Below are positions 9,302 through 21,440 of a stretch of DNA of 64,000 bases, piece after piece. How positions within the stretch are numbered: position 1 is the first letter of the stretch; every line of letters begins with the position of its first letter. Position numbers and translations under genes: made by a program. The stretch covers positions 62,001-126,000 of the forward strand of contig MEHQ01001452.1 in NCBI GenBank assembly GCA_008828725.1, written 5' to 3'. The notes under the pieces were generated by a model. That model saw only the letters and a list, made by a program, of their open reading frames with translations, had not been told where the DNA came from and did not search any database. The stretch comes from Saccharina japonica. Taxonomy: Eukaryota > Sar > Phaeophyceae > Laminariales > Laminariaceae.

Positions 9302-12300
9302 CAGCTTGGTCATGGAACTGGATGATTTTCGTGTTATCACGTTTATTTACTCTGAAGTCCTTGAATCTAGCGGCATAAGGCCTAGCCCTCGCAAGGGGTC
9401 TGGAGGGCTTGCTATGGCGTCTGGCGTATGGAAGTAATTGGAACAAGGTACGTAGCCTAGCGCAACCATACGGTACACCGCTTTCCCTAACCTGATGTCC
9501 ACAGTGGCAAGTTTCAAACATATGTAGGTTTACGCAGAAGACCGTTGGCGACGGTTGAACGTTCGTCAGCACCTGTGGCTTAGTCAGGGGTACTCGACGG
9601 TGTTGAAAAAGCACATGTCCGTCTTGAAAGGTGTGTTCGACAAACAGCAGACCGTCGTTTGAAGCGAGAAATCGGATCTGGCTGCCCTGGTGCGTCACAG
9701 TCTATTTATTCAACGTGGTGACGTGCACGACTTTGATGGTAATTGTACGGATTTGATAGTGACCGTAAAACAATCCTACAGCCGGATACATGTTTCAAGC
9801 CGGCCAGAGTCGAATTACGTTGTCGAGTTGGTTCACGGCAGGTAGGGAAATCCATAAGAGTGTTCCCGTAGGTTCCACTTCCGTAGACGTGCACGCATAG
9901 ATATTGTGTCGTGGCTATTTTCAAGTTATGTGATATAGTGCGTTACATGCGATGGGGTGCCCTTTGTTGAATACAAAAAGTATTTTCCTCGCAAGGTATG
10001 GGCGTCGGGTAGTTGGAGCTTGTCGGTTTACGACGGTGTACAGTAGTCGTAGTTCCTGGTCTTATGGCGTTACTATGCAAATGTACTACATCATAATGTA
10101 TGCGTTTGTTTTCTGTCTACAAACGTCACGCTGCACCTACAGCCATCAGTCGATACAACTGTATTCCACGCGGCCGCACGGTGCAAAATTTCGCTAAACG
10201 CAATACCGCTGCTTGACGTTCGTTGTGGTGAAGCAGTCGTCGCTGGCATGGCGGAACACGTCCATTGGTCCTGCTTCACATTTTTGTGCATAAGCAACAA
10301 ACATATATATTTGCGGGCCCTCCACATGTTGCCTATTTTTAGGTCACTTTTCTGAGGGGGTTCTGTTTTCGGACTAATTGCGACTCGCTCTGTGACCTAA
10401 TTAAGCCGTTTCCTGTTCTCTGTGGAAACGATGCTGACCCTGAGCATCTTAGACTGCACGGCCGCCACTGGTTACATATGATAACGTTCAGCCTCTGAAT
10501 TATCGACGTGCAACATTGCTAGTGAACGGTTGCTTCAAGGAATACTGAGCGTCAGTGTTGTTAAGGTTCCGTATTCCTTGGTGTACTTGTGTTCAGTGGG
10601 CGTCATTGTGCCCCGTTTACTCTGGTTTCAAAGGGGGACCAGCTTTGTTCGATATTTAAATTGGAAGCACCCTAAAGTTTCGATCAGACTGCACTCATAG
10701 ACAGCCGTCAAGGTGTGCTCGACGGGGCAGACGGGAAACAGCACAACACCACACAGGCGGCGCCAAACGAGCTGAAAGTTGTCGAGGGTCGGCAATATGA
10801 TGAGGAATGGCCAACTTCTCGGCGGTGACTTCAGCGGTTTTCGTCGGGTATCGTCTGTGGGGGAACAAACCGCAGATTCGGGGTTTCGGAGTGCAATCGG
10901 ACACACGCACACACTTCTAGAATACCCGCTGGGAAACCTTCACAAACTAGGCGTCTAAAGGAACAGGAGTTGCTGTAGATATACTGGGCCAGCATGGTTC
11001 CCAATTGGAAACAGGGTGCCAGGTGAACCTCTGGCCGCTCCTGTGGAGTGAATATACCATTTCTGCGCCACCGCCAAGTGAGGGGCAGCGGGATGCCAAA
11101 CGGAATATGCCCACTGCGGGGTCAAAGTACCAAATGGCAACAGGCTGTCACGTCATAAAATAATACGTGCAAACCCAAAGAGTCCAGCACGCACGTGCAA
11201 GTTATCGGCCGGCGGTTTCGGTGGCACCTGTGCTTCACGCGTTAAAATGCCAAGCATGTATACCTCACGTGGACTGTCTGTTCATGATCACACATTAATA
11301 TAAAGGTAGCCCCACGGATCTATCTACCGACGTGCGGCGATATACACTGTAGTAAATTTGCGTATTCGATATTCAGAGGGAATTGTTGTATATCAGCTGG
11401 GGCGCACGAAAGGTTCTACTAGATTGCAGCATTTCACGATTCGCACTACTAACAGAAACTAACAACTTAATTGCCGCCTGCATACGTTATAAGAATAGTG
11501 AGTAGTACGGGTGACTCGCTCTCAATAACTTTGTCTGCACACTTACTGTAGCATGCTATGCATACGTACATCCAACTCGACAATGAGACCAGTGCTACAA
11601 CAAAAGGAACTGCTTATTTTTTTGTGTTGTTCCCTTGCATGTTATATGGTATGCCGGAATCTCCAAGCGCTGCTTTCTGATCTAAGCACCGAAGTGCCGT
11701 TTGACAAACAGGGAGAGGGTACCGTACTACTACCTCCACTGCTACGTACTGATAAGAGCATAGCTGTTGCTGCTGTACTCGTGTAATATTGTAGTGAGGC
11801 ACGCAAGCGAGGAGCGCGAGCGTTTTTATTTGGTTTGCCAAGGAACAAAATGCTTCGTAACGGGTCCTACGACGGTAGGCTCGCCTGTGGGTGGCTTGTT
11901 TTTTTTTTTAAGGAGTCATATGTGTGTCGGTGTTTGTAATTCGATATACGGCAGTGTTCAACGACTTTTGTCAACCGCGCTTCATGTACACGGCACCTAT
12001 GCCAGCCCCGACGACTTTCATCAACCGCGCTCAATATACACGGCAGCAACGCCAGCCCCGACGGTCTCTGTGCACGCACACATACTAGCGGACCCATTCT
12101 GTGCTGGTTTTGTTGTAGGTCGTTCAGAGTTGGCCCTACCAGGGGCGGCAACGTGTGTTTTCAGAGGCACATGGCTGGGCCATGTTTTTGTTTATCAATT
12201 TCGGAACGTAAAATATAGTACGAGTACTCGTAACTGGCAACGTTTTCAGTTTTTGTTTATGTATCGAACGAAAACCGAACTCTACGAGTAAATGTGTTTC

Positions 12301-12524
12301 ACCACAACAACAGTTGGACCGCGTTCCTCAGGCATGCTGCAGGAGGTATTGTCAGGTACACCTTCCAACTGATGACGGGGCGGAAAATATCTGCTCTAGA
12401 TGTGGTACAGCAGTAGTGATAGTGATGGAACGTGCTCTTGATACGAGAAGCTCTGTTGGACACGTATCAGGTGCAGAATTTCCTTCTTCGAATTGCCAGC
12501 TACCACATTATTTGACTTTGGAGT
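9302..12524. other. Conserved 3' flank of gene 1, mostly non-coding
   Basis: Aligns piecewise with 26999-29320 and 49142-52800. It contains a possible plus-strand frame at about 9610-9844, kept better in unit 2 (27298-27543) but with a stop here, and the minus-strand ORF at 10628-10912. The rest shows no frame kept in all units. Confidence 0.45.
10628..10912 (-). CDS. Conserved minus-strand ORF, unknown (weak)
   Basis: A frame of up to 94 codons whose middle reads DDTRRKPL, then LPTLDNFQLVWRRLC and VEHTLTAVYE. Unit 3 keeps the same frame at about 51152-51431, with similar residues (NDTRRNPL, LPTLANFQLIWRSLC, VEHTFTTVYE) but one upstream stop. Unit 2 lacks the region. No domain recognised and no ATG at a clear start, so this could be an exon or a fossil. 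Confidence 0.25.
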   Translation of the reverse strand: MCVCPIALRNPESAVCSPTDDTRRKPLKSPPRSWPFLIILPTLDNFQLVWRRLCGVVLFPVCPVEHTLTAVYECSLIETLGCFQFKYRTKLVPL

Positions 12525-13372
12525 TTACCTCCATGACAGTTTCCACGAAACGAAAGTGAAAAACGTAAGTATATTGTATTTCCATTTTTTTTGGTTTCAT
12601 GGAAGTAAAATATCCCTTCACCAAAGGGTGTTTTTATTCCATGAAAGTGACGATTTACTTCCATGGTAGTGTCTTTACTTCCACGAAAGGTGCTTTACTT
12701 CCAAGTGATTAAATTTGAACAATATCATTATTTCCCTCCTGAAGTAAAACTTGGAGGCGAGGACATGAATTCATTCCCCCCCTGCTCCAAGCTGGTACAC
12801 CGTCCGACTCAAAGTTGGCCCATCCCGATTAACATAACATGGACCTATTACGAACGATATATTAAAGACCGCGTAGCGCGCAGCGCGGAACCGCACTAGA
12901 CGTATCTAGTGGCCAAAGACCCTCTTCAAACAAAAACTTCCACTGAACCATGGAACGTTTTTACTTCCATGGAAGTAAACCGAATTTATTTCCATGAACG
13001 TTTCCACTTTATAAATCAGTGTACTTCAATTAAAGGCTTTTTACTTTCGTGGGAGTAAACCTTTTTTGAAGCATGTTTACTTCCATGAAACTCTCAAAGT
13101 AAAAAAACAAAATTATGGGAGTAAAGTTTATGTTCGTTCATAGAAGTAAAAAAAGTTCATGGAACTGAAAACGTTTACGTTCATGGAAGTAATAAAACGT
13201 CCATGGAAGTAAATGTTCACGTCCATGAAAGCAGAACACATTCCATTGAAAAAACAATACAGTAGTTCCTCGAACCAGCCATGAAAGTAAAAAGCTTTCA
13301 TACGTAGGAGTAAAAGGTAACTTCCATGTAAGCAAAACAACTTTCATAGAAGTTCTTCCATGGAAGTAAACA
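12525..13372. repeat. Palindromic TTCCATGGAA array, unit 1
   Basis: Irregularly spaced copies of TTACTTCCATGGAAGTAAA and half-units of it (TTCCATGAAAGT and complement), broken by a non-repeat core at about 12770-12950. The core (GGTACACCGTCCGACTCAAA onward) is itself conserved in units 2 and 3. The full unit is a perfect inverted repeat. ORFs through it are compositional artefacts. Confidence 0.85.
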
Positions 13373-13884
13373 AAGAGAGACCATATGTATGTGGTAAACC
13401 CTCAAATAAAGTCGAATATCTGGTTGAGGAACTGCGGTAGCAAACGGAGTACAAGTCACGTAGGCGTAGAGGGGGTTTAAGGGTCAGACCGACAAGCCTA
13501 GGGAACAGCAATTATGATCCTGCCCCCGTGTGTACTACTGCTGCTGCTTGTTGCTGCTGTTCGTTCGCTTAGTTGCTGCCGCCGCCACAGCTCCGCTTGA
13601 TGATGTATGTCGATGATGTGTATATCTTAAAAAGGAACTCAAATTGCACAGATACATAGATGCTCGTTCGTGTTTGTTGGCTTAGCACAGTCCGTGCACG
13701 CCCAACACGGTGGATAGGAAACTCGATTACTGCAGGTACTGAGGTCGCGCCTCTCACCAATCATTGTAAATGTTGTTAGACTAGTCCACAACAGTGCTTG
13801 GTACATGCACGTGCATGGGGCACCATTCCGAGCGGTAATATACAGACCGCTTATGGCTTCCAACCTTCATCGTAGACATACTTA
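13373..13884. other. Conserved non-coding block of unit 1
   Basis: Aligns with 29940-30400 and, discontinuously, with 54600-54675 and 56303-56370 in unit 3. It contains CTG/GCC triplet runs near 13540-13590. No gene seen. Confidence 0.45.
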
Positions 13885-14483
13885 GGCCGTTTCCTATGCG
13901 GTTCCATTTCGAGCTTCAAAATTCTATTTTTCGATCTCAAAATCGAAAGCACCGTCCTATGGTATGCAGTCCGATTGTGCAAAATCTGACCGGAACATTT
14001 TCGCTTTGAGCATCCGAGGGCCCAAGTCGTCAGAGTTTGGCCCGAAATCCGACGACTTGGGTCATCAGATTTTCGAATCGAAAAATGGCATGGTCTCTAA
14101 ATTCAATATGTTATCCACGCAGCAAGCAGGCGGCAGCAGCGGCAGCAGCACAGTCAGTCAACGCTCGGATGCTTTGTTGTGTCGAAATACAAAATGCCAA
14201 GACAGGTCGACTCGAACGCACTCAGCGTGTCGTCGCCAGACCAGAGGCAGACAGCCTGGCTTTGGACGCTTTGAATCTACGCTCAGTACAGCGCACTCGG
14301 CGCGTCTGTTCGCCGCGCCACTCCACCACAACAGCAGTTGGTCTGGCCGTTTACTCAAAATATCTGCACGTACAACAAATCCGTGTTTCCGCCCATAAAA
14401 AGACTGTTTCTACTTTCGAACTAGGTCGCTGAAAAATCGATCTGACCATAATCTGAAGCTCAAACATCGAACCGCATAGGGAA
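13885..14483. mobile_element. TIR element of the GGCCGTTTCC family, about 599 bp, end-truncated
   Basis: Starts GGCCGTTTCCTATGCGGTTC after CTTA. Its interior matches the reverse complement of the element at 6445-7246, including the internal palindrome near 14029-14075. The right TIR stops at ACCGCATAGGGAA, so the terminal bases and second TTA are missing. Unit 2 has the empty site at about 30397 (ATACTTACACTCG). Confidence 0.8.
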
Positions 14484-14811
14484 TGTACTACTGTAATGAT
14501 ATATGTTTTCAGGCATTGCCCATGCCTGGCTTCTCAGACCTCCTACTTCGACACCGTCTCCTTCTACGAGTACTATTTCTTGCTAGAGCCTCTTTTTCGT
14601 TTTTTGGCCTTGTGTTCGTGCGTGTACCCAGAGAGCACGGTAGTGGCGCCATCGCGGGTATGGGAACCCGCTGGCCAGTAAAGGGAAGACTGAAGGAGCG
14701 CGATCACCTTTTTCGAGGCTAGGCGTGACGTGTTAATCGAGACACGAGTGAAGCGTGATGGGGCTTTGTCTGACCATATGTTCGAAATCATCAGGGTTTT
14801 TTACGGTTAAC
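14484..14811. other. Conserved non-coding block of unit 1
   Basis: Aligns with 30420-30700. Short plus-strand frames in both copies share protein-like stretches (EHGSGAIAGMG), but the frames around them differ and no start or stop is conserved. Confidence 0.35.
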
Positions 14812-15235
14812 CGTCCGTGCACGGTGCGGCTTTTTTTCGATATTCCTACGGTCCGGTTCGGTGCGGTTTTAGGAAAGCGGAAATGTTACGGTGCGGTTCG
14901 GTGCGGATATCCGATTTTGTAAATCCTACGGTGCGGTTCGTTTTTTTCATGCATCCTGCGGTGCGGTTCGGTGCGGTTTCTCCAAAATCAGGAATCCTAC
15001 GGTGCGGTTCGGTGCGGTATTCAGAAATCGTAAATGCAACGGTGCGGTTCGGTTTTTCCATGCATCCTACGGTGAGGTTCGTTGCGGGTTTCCGAAATCA
15101 GGAATCCTACAGTGCGGTTCGGTCCGAGTTTTAGACTTAGGAAATCCTACGGTGGGGTTCGGTGCTGTGATACATCCTACTGTGTGTTTCGGTGCGGTTC
15201 CGCGTCAAACTTTATTTTTACGGTGCGGCTCCAAT
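14812..15235. repeat. GGTGCGGTTCGGTGCGG minisatellite
   Basis: About ten copies of a degenerate unit of roughly 50 bp that begins TCCTACGGTGCGGTTCGG. Some copies alternate with a TTTTTCATGCATCC spacer, giving a higher-order period near 105 bp. It is absent from units 2 and 3. The ACCGAACCGCACCG strand gives repetitive RTEPHR-type frames, which I do not regard as genes. Confidence 0.8.
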
Positions 15236-15800
15236 CCCCGTAGGGAAAACCGTTCAAAACCACTGTTTCTCCACGGTGCACCGTATGAATAAAGCGTACT
15301 AAACCGCGGTTTTTGTCCCTTTTCTCGGGGCACTACTGCACTAACGAAACTGCTAAAGAGGGCGCATGAATAAACCGTACAAAACGGTGGGTCTGTACGG
15401 TTTTCGTGCAAGATACAGTGAAGAGAGCATCAACAGCAGTAAGGAAAAAAAACAGAAACAGATTTTTTTTCAGTGACATCAAAAATGATAATTGTTTCAC
15501 CAAAACAAGTTGCATGATGGTCGTATAGCCTATCACCACAGTTGTCCGTGATTACATGTTTACTATCGTGTTCAGAATGTGGTTTTCCTATCCTTCGGGA
15601 AATACGTGTATTGAAAATAGTCCATTTGAAATCCTATACGAAATCTTCCTTCGAAGGTGAATACTGAACAAAAAAGACATGGACAAAAAAAAGACGCAAA
15701 CGCGATTTTTCATCTTTACTCACGGCACCGTTGGACACAAACGGCGTGTGATTTTTTGTCTTCGTTCGTTCAGTAAAGGTATCGGCAGAATTGAAAAAAA
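15236..15800. other. Unit-1-specific stretch without a gene
   Basis: AT-rich, with homopolymer runs and an ACGGTTTT/AAAACCGT motif shared with the adjacent minisatellite. No convincing ORF and no paralogue recognised. Confidence 0.4.
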
Positions 15801-18144
15801 AAAAAGCTCTAACTTTTATGCGGACCCCTGTACATACTCTGTTTGTTGTTGTACAATACCACACATACTCACTTAAAAGCTACAAATCGCACCCACCACA
15901 ACAACAGCAGGCAGCTCAGCGTCGTGCTGTGAGCTTGGTTGCTGTGCTTTCTCTTTTGAACATACAGCTTTGTTTGTTGTCCTGGAGCATGTAACTGTAG
16001 TAATGTGCCTCCCGAGCATGTTTTGCATTGAGTGTCAAGTCCGCCGTTTCTTCGCGGCATACACCATTAACCTCTTGGCATTTTCAAGTCGGTGCTTGCA
16101 CTACATCGTGGGCCTATTCTATCCCTTCCCTTGCGCGAGCGTAAGCGGGCGGCGTCAGCCGCCCGCAGAGCGGGGCCCTTGTATTACCAGTACCGTACTA
16201 CCTAAATAACTGGTATAGAATGAACCGCACAGCATTGAGGGTATCGTTGTCGCTGCTCTACACGCAGGCACACCTGGTACGTAGCTACGTATATACAGCG
16301 CGCATCTTTAGAAGTTAAAAACATATCACTCGCCCTGCCAGGAACTTTTCTGGCAGTTCTTGTGACACGTGCAACACCCAACCGTTTTACAGCTGTGGCG
16401 GGGGGGGGGGGGGGTGATGCCTAGCAACTGCAGCCAGCACTATCTAGTTGATGGGCGCGGATCATGGCCCAAACGCAAACCCTTATGTGGCACACACATT
16501 TAATACTGGCACCTTGTACGGTACTGTACCTCGTATGATACGATATATATGTTGGAAACCATCTCCCTTCGTGAGTCTAACGTAAGTTCAAGTCGGCAAG
16601 AAGTACGACTGCGGTAACGCCGAAACGATGGAGGCTGCACACTCTGTCTGTGAGTCGTCTTCCTCGGGCGCCCTACGCACACAATAGGGGCACGAAACTC
16701 AAACCATCTCGACAGCACCGTTCTCATACGTAGACTTTCGTGAGTGGGCGATGATGTCGACGAACGGGGACATGACAACAACAGCCGTTCCCATATTGAC
16801 TTTCATTTAGTGCAACAAGTATTCCAGTTTTATTGAAAACTGTATGGCGGGATTTGTACGGGGGTAGGGGATAGGTTTTCCGTCGCTGATGTCGCGCTTC
16901 AGGCAGGCAGGCCGACTTTTTTTACGAAGACCTTCAATATGCAAACGGGTCGATAAGGTGTCTAGACTTCCACATCCCTCCCGACTCCCTGGTTCGCCCG
17001 ACCGAAGCTTCCCGCTGTGCAGCCTTCATTGTTTCGGCGTTTCGCCTTCTTGCCGACTTGGTCACAGGTGAGACTCGCGAAGTGAGATCGTTTCAAGAAA
17101 CGTGTACAGCGGGTCTTAGTGTGGCCATGCTCCCATAGCGCTGGCTACAGTGTCTATGCCGAGATGTTCGGGGCTAGCGGTATAGTGTTTGGGTGTTTCG
17201 TACGTGGCAGGACACTGGAGAGTCTGTGTAACATGGTCTCAGTTATGTTGGTACTGCATACCGGTATCAGGTACCAGGTATCAAGTACGTCGTATATATG
17301 TACCAACAAGGTTCCCCTCCGGCGTGTGGTTGGCTTGAAATCCCTGGGATGTCGCAAGTTGAAAAGTGGGGATACACAAGCTTTCAGGTTGCAGTAAGTC
17401 TATGTGTGCCAAATTCGCTGGTGTCGAACCTCGGCAGCGGCGGTTGTTGCATCCCTGCTGTGCGGCGATGGCCATATAGAAATCCATAGCGCAAGTGTGG
17501 GTCGGAATCATCCAGCTGAAACATTAAAAAAAACGTGCCTTGTACAAGGTTTCTGCGCCTGACGGCGCATCGCTTACATACAAGCGTAAAAGGCACACAG
17601 CAGCAAGGGAGTCGTTAGGTCGATGTCCACGAAATATTTACGCGTAATTACGGGAAAACGTATTTGTGCCAAACGCATTACGCGTGAGTTCGTCTGTTTT
17701 GAGTTATCAGGGTATATCCGCCATTTACCCCCGAGGACGAAAAAGGTCTATCCCCGTTAATATTTGTATTACTCGTAGCGCTGAAAATCCGACAGCCTTG
17801 GATACTGTTGTTGTACGCGTAAGTATTTTCACTGTTGTCAGTGCATGTCCAGGACAGTGCATTCAATCAGCAATCCGGCATGTCGGCATTGCGTACAATG
17901 AATCCCCCCTGTTCATCTGTGGATTGCACGCCCTCTTTTGCCGAAACGTACAGCAGTGCACGGCACAGACGTAATTTCGGGGGTGGGACAGTTACGACCA
18001 TCCCCGTTTGGTTACGCGTAATTATATTACGTTTATGCCGTGTGACGGCTAACCCTGGCAGCAGATATAGAAAACAGAGGAAAAAAATAGTTTTCCTCTT
18101 TCTCTACCTTTAAGAAAGACTGTGTTCCTGTGGTTCCTCTTAAA
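15801..18144. other. Conserved non-coding blocks g-j of unit 1
   Basis: Successive segments align with 31250-32960 plus 38864-39119, and with 56380-57100 plus 57830-59066. A frame ending PLCSLHCFGV-PSCRLGHR just before GGTGAGACTCGCGAAGTGAG (about 16890-17070) is kept in all three units, but its upstream part is not. A run of 18 G lies near 16398. No gene called. Confidence 0.4.
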
Positions 18145-19171
18145 CAGGGTTCGTCGTCTCAGAAGAGCACGTTTTTTTTTCCAGGAAAATTCCGAGTCTT
18201 TTTTTTTTTGGTAGAATCACAAAAATAAATGATATCCAAGAATGAAGATACTCGAACGTATATACACCAACTGCATTTTTCCCCTCCAATCGACTTGACG
18301 AATGAGAACGCCTGTTCGGCAACACAAGCACGTGGAGCTCTCCTCTAACCAATGCTGGCGTCGTATGAGCCCCCGTGGCAAGCACACAGTCCTTCGATCT
18401 GCGGGCAAGGCGTGTCTCTCCGGACTGCAAAAAACCACAGCAGTCGGTTGTCCAGCTGCGTGCACCAGGAAAACTAAAGGGGCCACAGGCAGGCTGCAAC
18501 CGCCGCTAAACAAGGGCTGCGGACCATTGCAAGACGTACATCAACACCGTAACGTTAGTTTTTATCTGTTTTAACGCGTGTAACCTGCGCTGTGTGCGCT
18601 CATCTTGGCTCGTTACGCCCAGAACCGAGTCTAACAACGGCGCTTCGGTGAGTATGTACAGCAAAACTCGAATTTCACAGCAGCAGCATGTACAGTATGT
18701 GTTTGTTTGTACTGCTGTAACGCTCCAAGATGAGCGCACACAGCGCACGCTGCACGCGTGAAGAAAAAAAAAAAAAACGTTACGGTGTTGCCGTACGTCT
18801 TGCAATGGTCCGCAGCCCTTGTTTACGGGCGGTTGCACCCTGCCTGCGGCCCCATTGATTTTTCCGGCGCTCGCAACTGGACAACCGGCTTGCTGTGTTT
18901 TTTGCTGTTCGGAGAGACACGCGTTACCCGCAGATCGGAGGACAGTGTTTCGGCCACAAGCACTGAAATGACGACGGGAGGGGAGCTCCATGTGCTTGTG
19001 TTACCGAACAGGCCTTCTCTTTCGTCAAATCGATCGGTGGGGCAAAAAGCCTTTGGTGTATAGGAGTATCTTCATTCTGGGCTGTTCAGTAATTTTGTGA
19101 TCTACGAAGAGAAAAAAAAAAATCTGGATTTTTCCTGGAAAAAACGTACCCTGCTCGGACGACGAACCCTG
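18145..19171. mobile_element. Junction foldback element 1, about 1.03 kb
   Basis: A long inverted repeat. CAGGGTTCGTCGTC at 18145 pairs with GACGACGAACCCTG ending at 19171, and the arms of about 430 bp match along their length around a loop of about 180 bp. Related foldbacks lie at 20719-21440, 39120-40070 and 59067-59990, each at a unit junction. Reading outward from the loop, both arms have an open frame of about 100-120 codons with shared residues (WSAALV, GAR-WTT, GETR, GELHVLVLPNR). It may be a foldback transposon whose arms carry a short gene. No transposase motif seen. Confidence 0.75.
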
Positions 19172-19445
19172 CACAGCTGTAGGATCTGATGACGACTTAA
19201 ATTATTATGTGAGGTTCACTATTAGTAGTGGTGTTGTGCCGCTGCTGTGACTGCTGCTGCTACTTCTGTTTTCGCCGCTGCTGTACTGCGCGGGTAGTTT
19301 AGAAATCAGAATGAGCTTGGGTTGGAATCGCCCAGCTTGTTTGTGTTCAGGATGACACGCCCATAGAACACATCATGCCACACGCATACACACAGAGGAA
19401 GGACAGTTCGTAGCCGTCACACATACAGTAGTCCCGTGCTGCTGT
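19172..19445. other. Short spacer between foldback 1 and block a
   Basis: CTG-repeat-rich spacer. No gene or paralogue recognised. Confidence 0.4.
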
Positions 19446-20024
19446 CGTATAATGCATGGCTGCTGCAACGTTGCGCTAAAGCTTCAGCAGTCGGTGCATC
19501 CCAGACAGGTATCCATACAAAGCAACAGGCAGCATAGACAGCCTAAAGAAGAACCGCAAACAAGAAGATGGAACTGCACCCGGTCCTCTCTCTCTTTGAC
19601 ACTGAGCAGTTATCAGCTGTTTTCCTACAGGTAGTTCCTACGCTACTGTCGCAGGATCCTGGTTGGGATTCCTCCTGCTAGCAGTGAGCTGTGTGGGTCC
19701 TGCACATGCACATACAACACCCTCGCCGTCACAAAGGCAACACTCGTAGCTTGACTAGCCGCTGCTGCGTGCTGTACAGCTTATGTTGTGGTCCTGTTGT
19801 GCTGTTGGGTATTACCGGTACACCTTTGGCACCATGGCTACTTTGTACTGTTGTGTAGTCTAGACCAGACATGAATCCGTCAAACAAGCACCGAATTATT
19901 CGTAGATCGGCATATAGTGCACATACGTACGTATGGTACATGTACGTATGTGCAGATGTACGGCAATAGAGCCAGAAATGTCACCAGACTACGCATTCGG
20001 ATTACGCATTTTTGTTTTCAAGCG

Positions 20025-20494
20025 ACGCATGCTACGATAGAGGTGCACCATGTTTTTGCCTTCGAAGGGTGGTTACTTAAAAAGCTCTACACTTCGCCCC
20101 AAAGTGATCATTAAGGGAGGAAAGGAAAAGCGCTATCCGATTGAAAATGCCACGGCCGAAGCAAAAAAGGAACAACATTAAAACAAAAAATAATGATCAA
20201 AGTCCGCCGATTTTGGGTTAAGGGCCCGTATTAACGAAGAAGAAAAAAAATCAATTTGGAAAAAAAAAAAATCAAATCCGCTTTTCATTGGTCAACACAC
20301 GCACCAGCACCAAAGATTAGGATCTTGGGGCATAATATTTGGTGCTGGTGGGTGTGTTGACCAATGAAAAGCGAATTTGAATTTTATTTTTTCCAAATTG
20401 AATTTATTTTATACTCATTAATTCGGGCCCTAATGAGCTCGATCATTCGGAAATCATTTCAGCCAAGAAGTGCTATCTCTATCGTAGCACGCAT
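20025..20494. mobile_element. GCTACGATAGAG-family MITE, copy 1, containing a nested MITE
   Basis: Left end ACGCATGCTACGATAGAGG and right end CTATCGTAGCACGCAT are inverted repeats. The interior matches 24559-24820 apart from the nested 209-bp element. The flanking repeat is CAAGC or AAGC; the exact target duplication length is ambiguous. Confidence 0.8.
20222..20430. mobile_element. Harbinger-like MITE, 209 bp, nested
   Basis: Ends GGGCCCGTATTAACGAAG and TTAATTCGGGCCC, with TAA duplicated on both sides (20219-20221, 20431-20433). The host MITE copy at 24559-24820 keeps the empty target GGTTAATGAGCTC. The centre is an inverted repeat (TTGGTCAACACACGCACCAG and complement). Nearly the same core occurs at 54780-54979. 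Confidence 0.9.
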
Positions 20495-20718
20495 CAAGCT
20501 TCTCATGTAAAAGTACGCACACAACTGCTGTACACAGCCTACGGCGGGCCGTACATTATCGGATGCGCATACATAGGTTGGATGAATGTCGGTCGCGTAC
20601 ACACCGGCACGTGAGATATTGAAATCGCTCTGCTATGCGGATGGTAAGACGTCCTCAACACCCACTATAGGCTGCTAGCAAGGCACTGTAGTAATACAAG
20701 GACATGCTGTTTTTTTTC

Positions 20719-21440
20719 AATTCAATGCCGACGTCATCTGAACCCTTGCGGCCGGCGCACTGTCCACCGATCTGCCAGAAAGGCGTGTCTCTTCGGACTG
20801 CATAAAACACTGCAAGTTGATTGTCCAGCTGCGTGCACTAGAATTTTTAAGGGGGCAAAAGGCAGGCTGAAACCGCCCCTAAGCAAGGGCTGCGGACCCT
20901 TTTGCACGACTAACACCGTAACGTTAACAGTTATACGTTTTAACGCTTCCAGCGTGCGGTGTGTGCGCTTATCTTGGCTTGTTACAGCATTAAAAACACA
21001 CTGCTGAAAAAATCCAGTTCTGCTATACATATTTTCCGACGCGCTGTTTTAGACTTGTTTTTGGCTCTAACGAGCCAAGATGAGCAAATGCACCGCACGC
21101 TGCAAGCGTTACAATATCAGAATGTCTATGTTACTGTGTTGCTCGAGGGCTTGCGATGGTCCGCAGCCCTTGTTTGGGGGCAGTTTCAGCCTGCTTCTCG
21201 CCCTACTGGAGTTCCTGTTGCACGCAGCTAGACAACCGACTTGCAGTGTTTTATGCAGTTCAGAAAGACACGCCCTGCCGGGTGTGGCGGTGACAAGGGC
21301 TCAAATGACGCTGGCATTGAATTGAGGCAAACACCACGTCCTGCGTTACCGCACAGGCCTGTTTTTTCGTATAATCGACCCATGGGTCAAAATGCCTTTG
21401 GTGCATAAACAAAGCATTGGGAGTTTTCCTAGAAAAATTG
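20719..21440. mobile_element. Junction foldback element 2
   Basis: TTCAATGCCGACGTCATCTG at the left pairs with the complement ending near 21327. Arms of about 180 bp flank a loop of about 250 bp, and the right arm continues to about 21440 as in foldbacks 3 and 4. It lies only 1.5 kb from foldback 1, so this junction has two foldbacks where the others have one. Confidence 0.7.

Larger units (their letters stand above)
2873..18144. repeat. Array unit 1
   Basis: First of four tandem, diverged copies of a unit of about 19-20 kb. The anchor ATCATACCTGGTAGTA lies at 2941 here and near 21990, 40595 and 60511 (diverged) in later units. Shared order: exon-like block, EsV-1-7 gene, conserved flank, palindromic array, non-coding blocks, junction foldback. 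Insertions specific to this unit are the elements at 4296, 6445 and 13885 and the minisatellite at 14812. Boundaries are set by where paralogy begins and ends by eye. Confidence 0.85.
19446..20705. repeat. Block a of the array, second copy, with nested insertions
   Basis: Paralogue of 1-690, interrupted at about 20025-20494 by a GCTACGATAGAG-family MITE that itself carries a Harbinger-like MITE. The flanking CAAGC is continuous in the first copy near 560. Confidence 0.75.

Noticed and set aside
14817..15292. Repetitive ORFs in the GGTGCGG satellite
   Set aside because: They follow the nucleotide period, and both strands are open for the same compositional reason.
16890..17071. Frame ending PSCRLGHR conserved in three units
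   Set aside because: Only the last 35 or so codons are shared, starts differ, and the conserved DNA continues past the stop equally well, so it is probably non-coding conservation.
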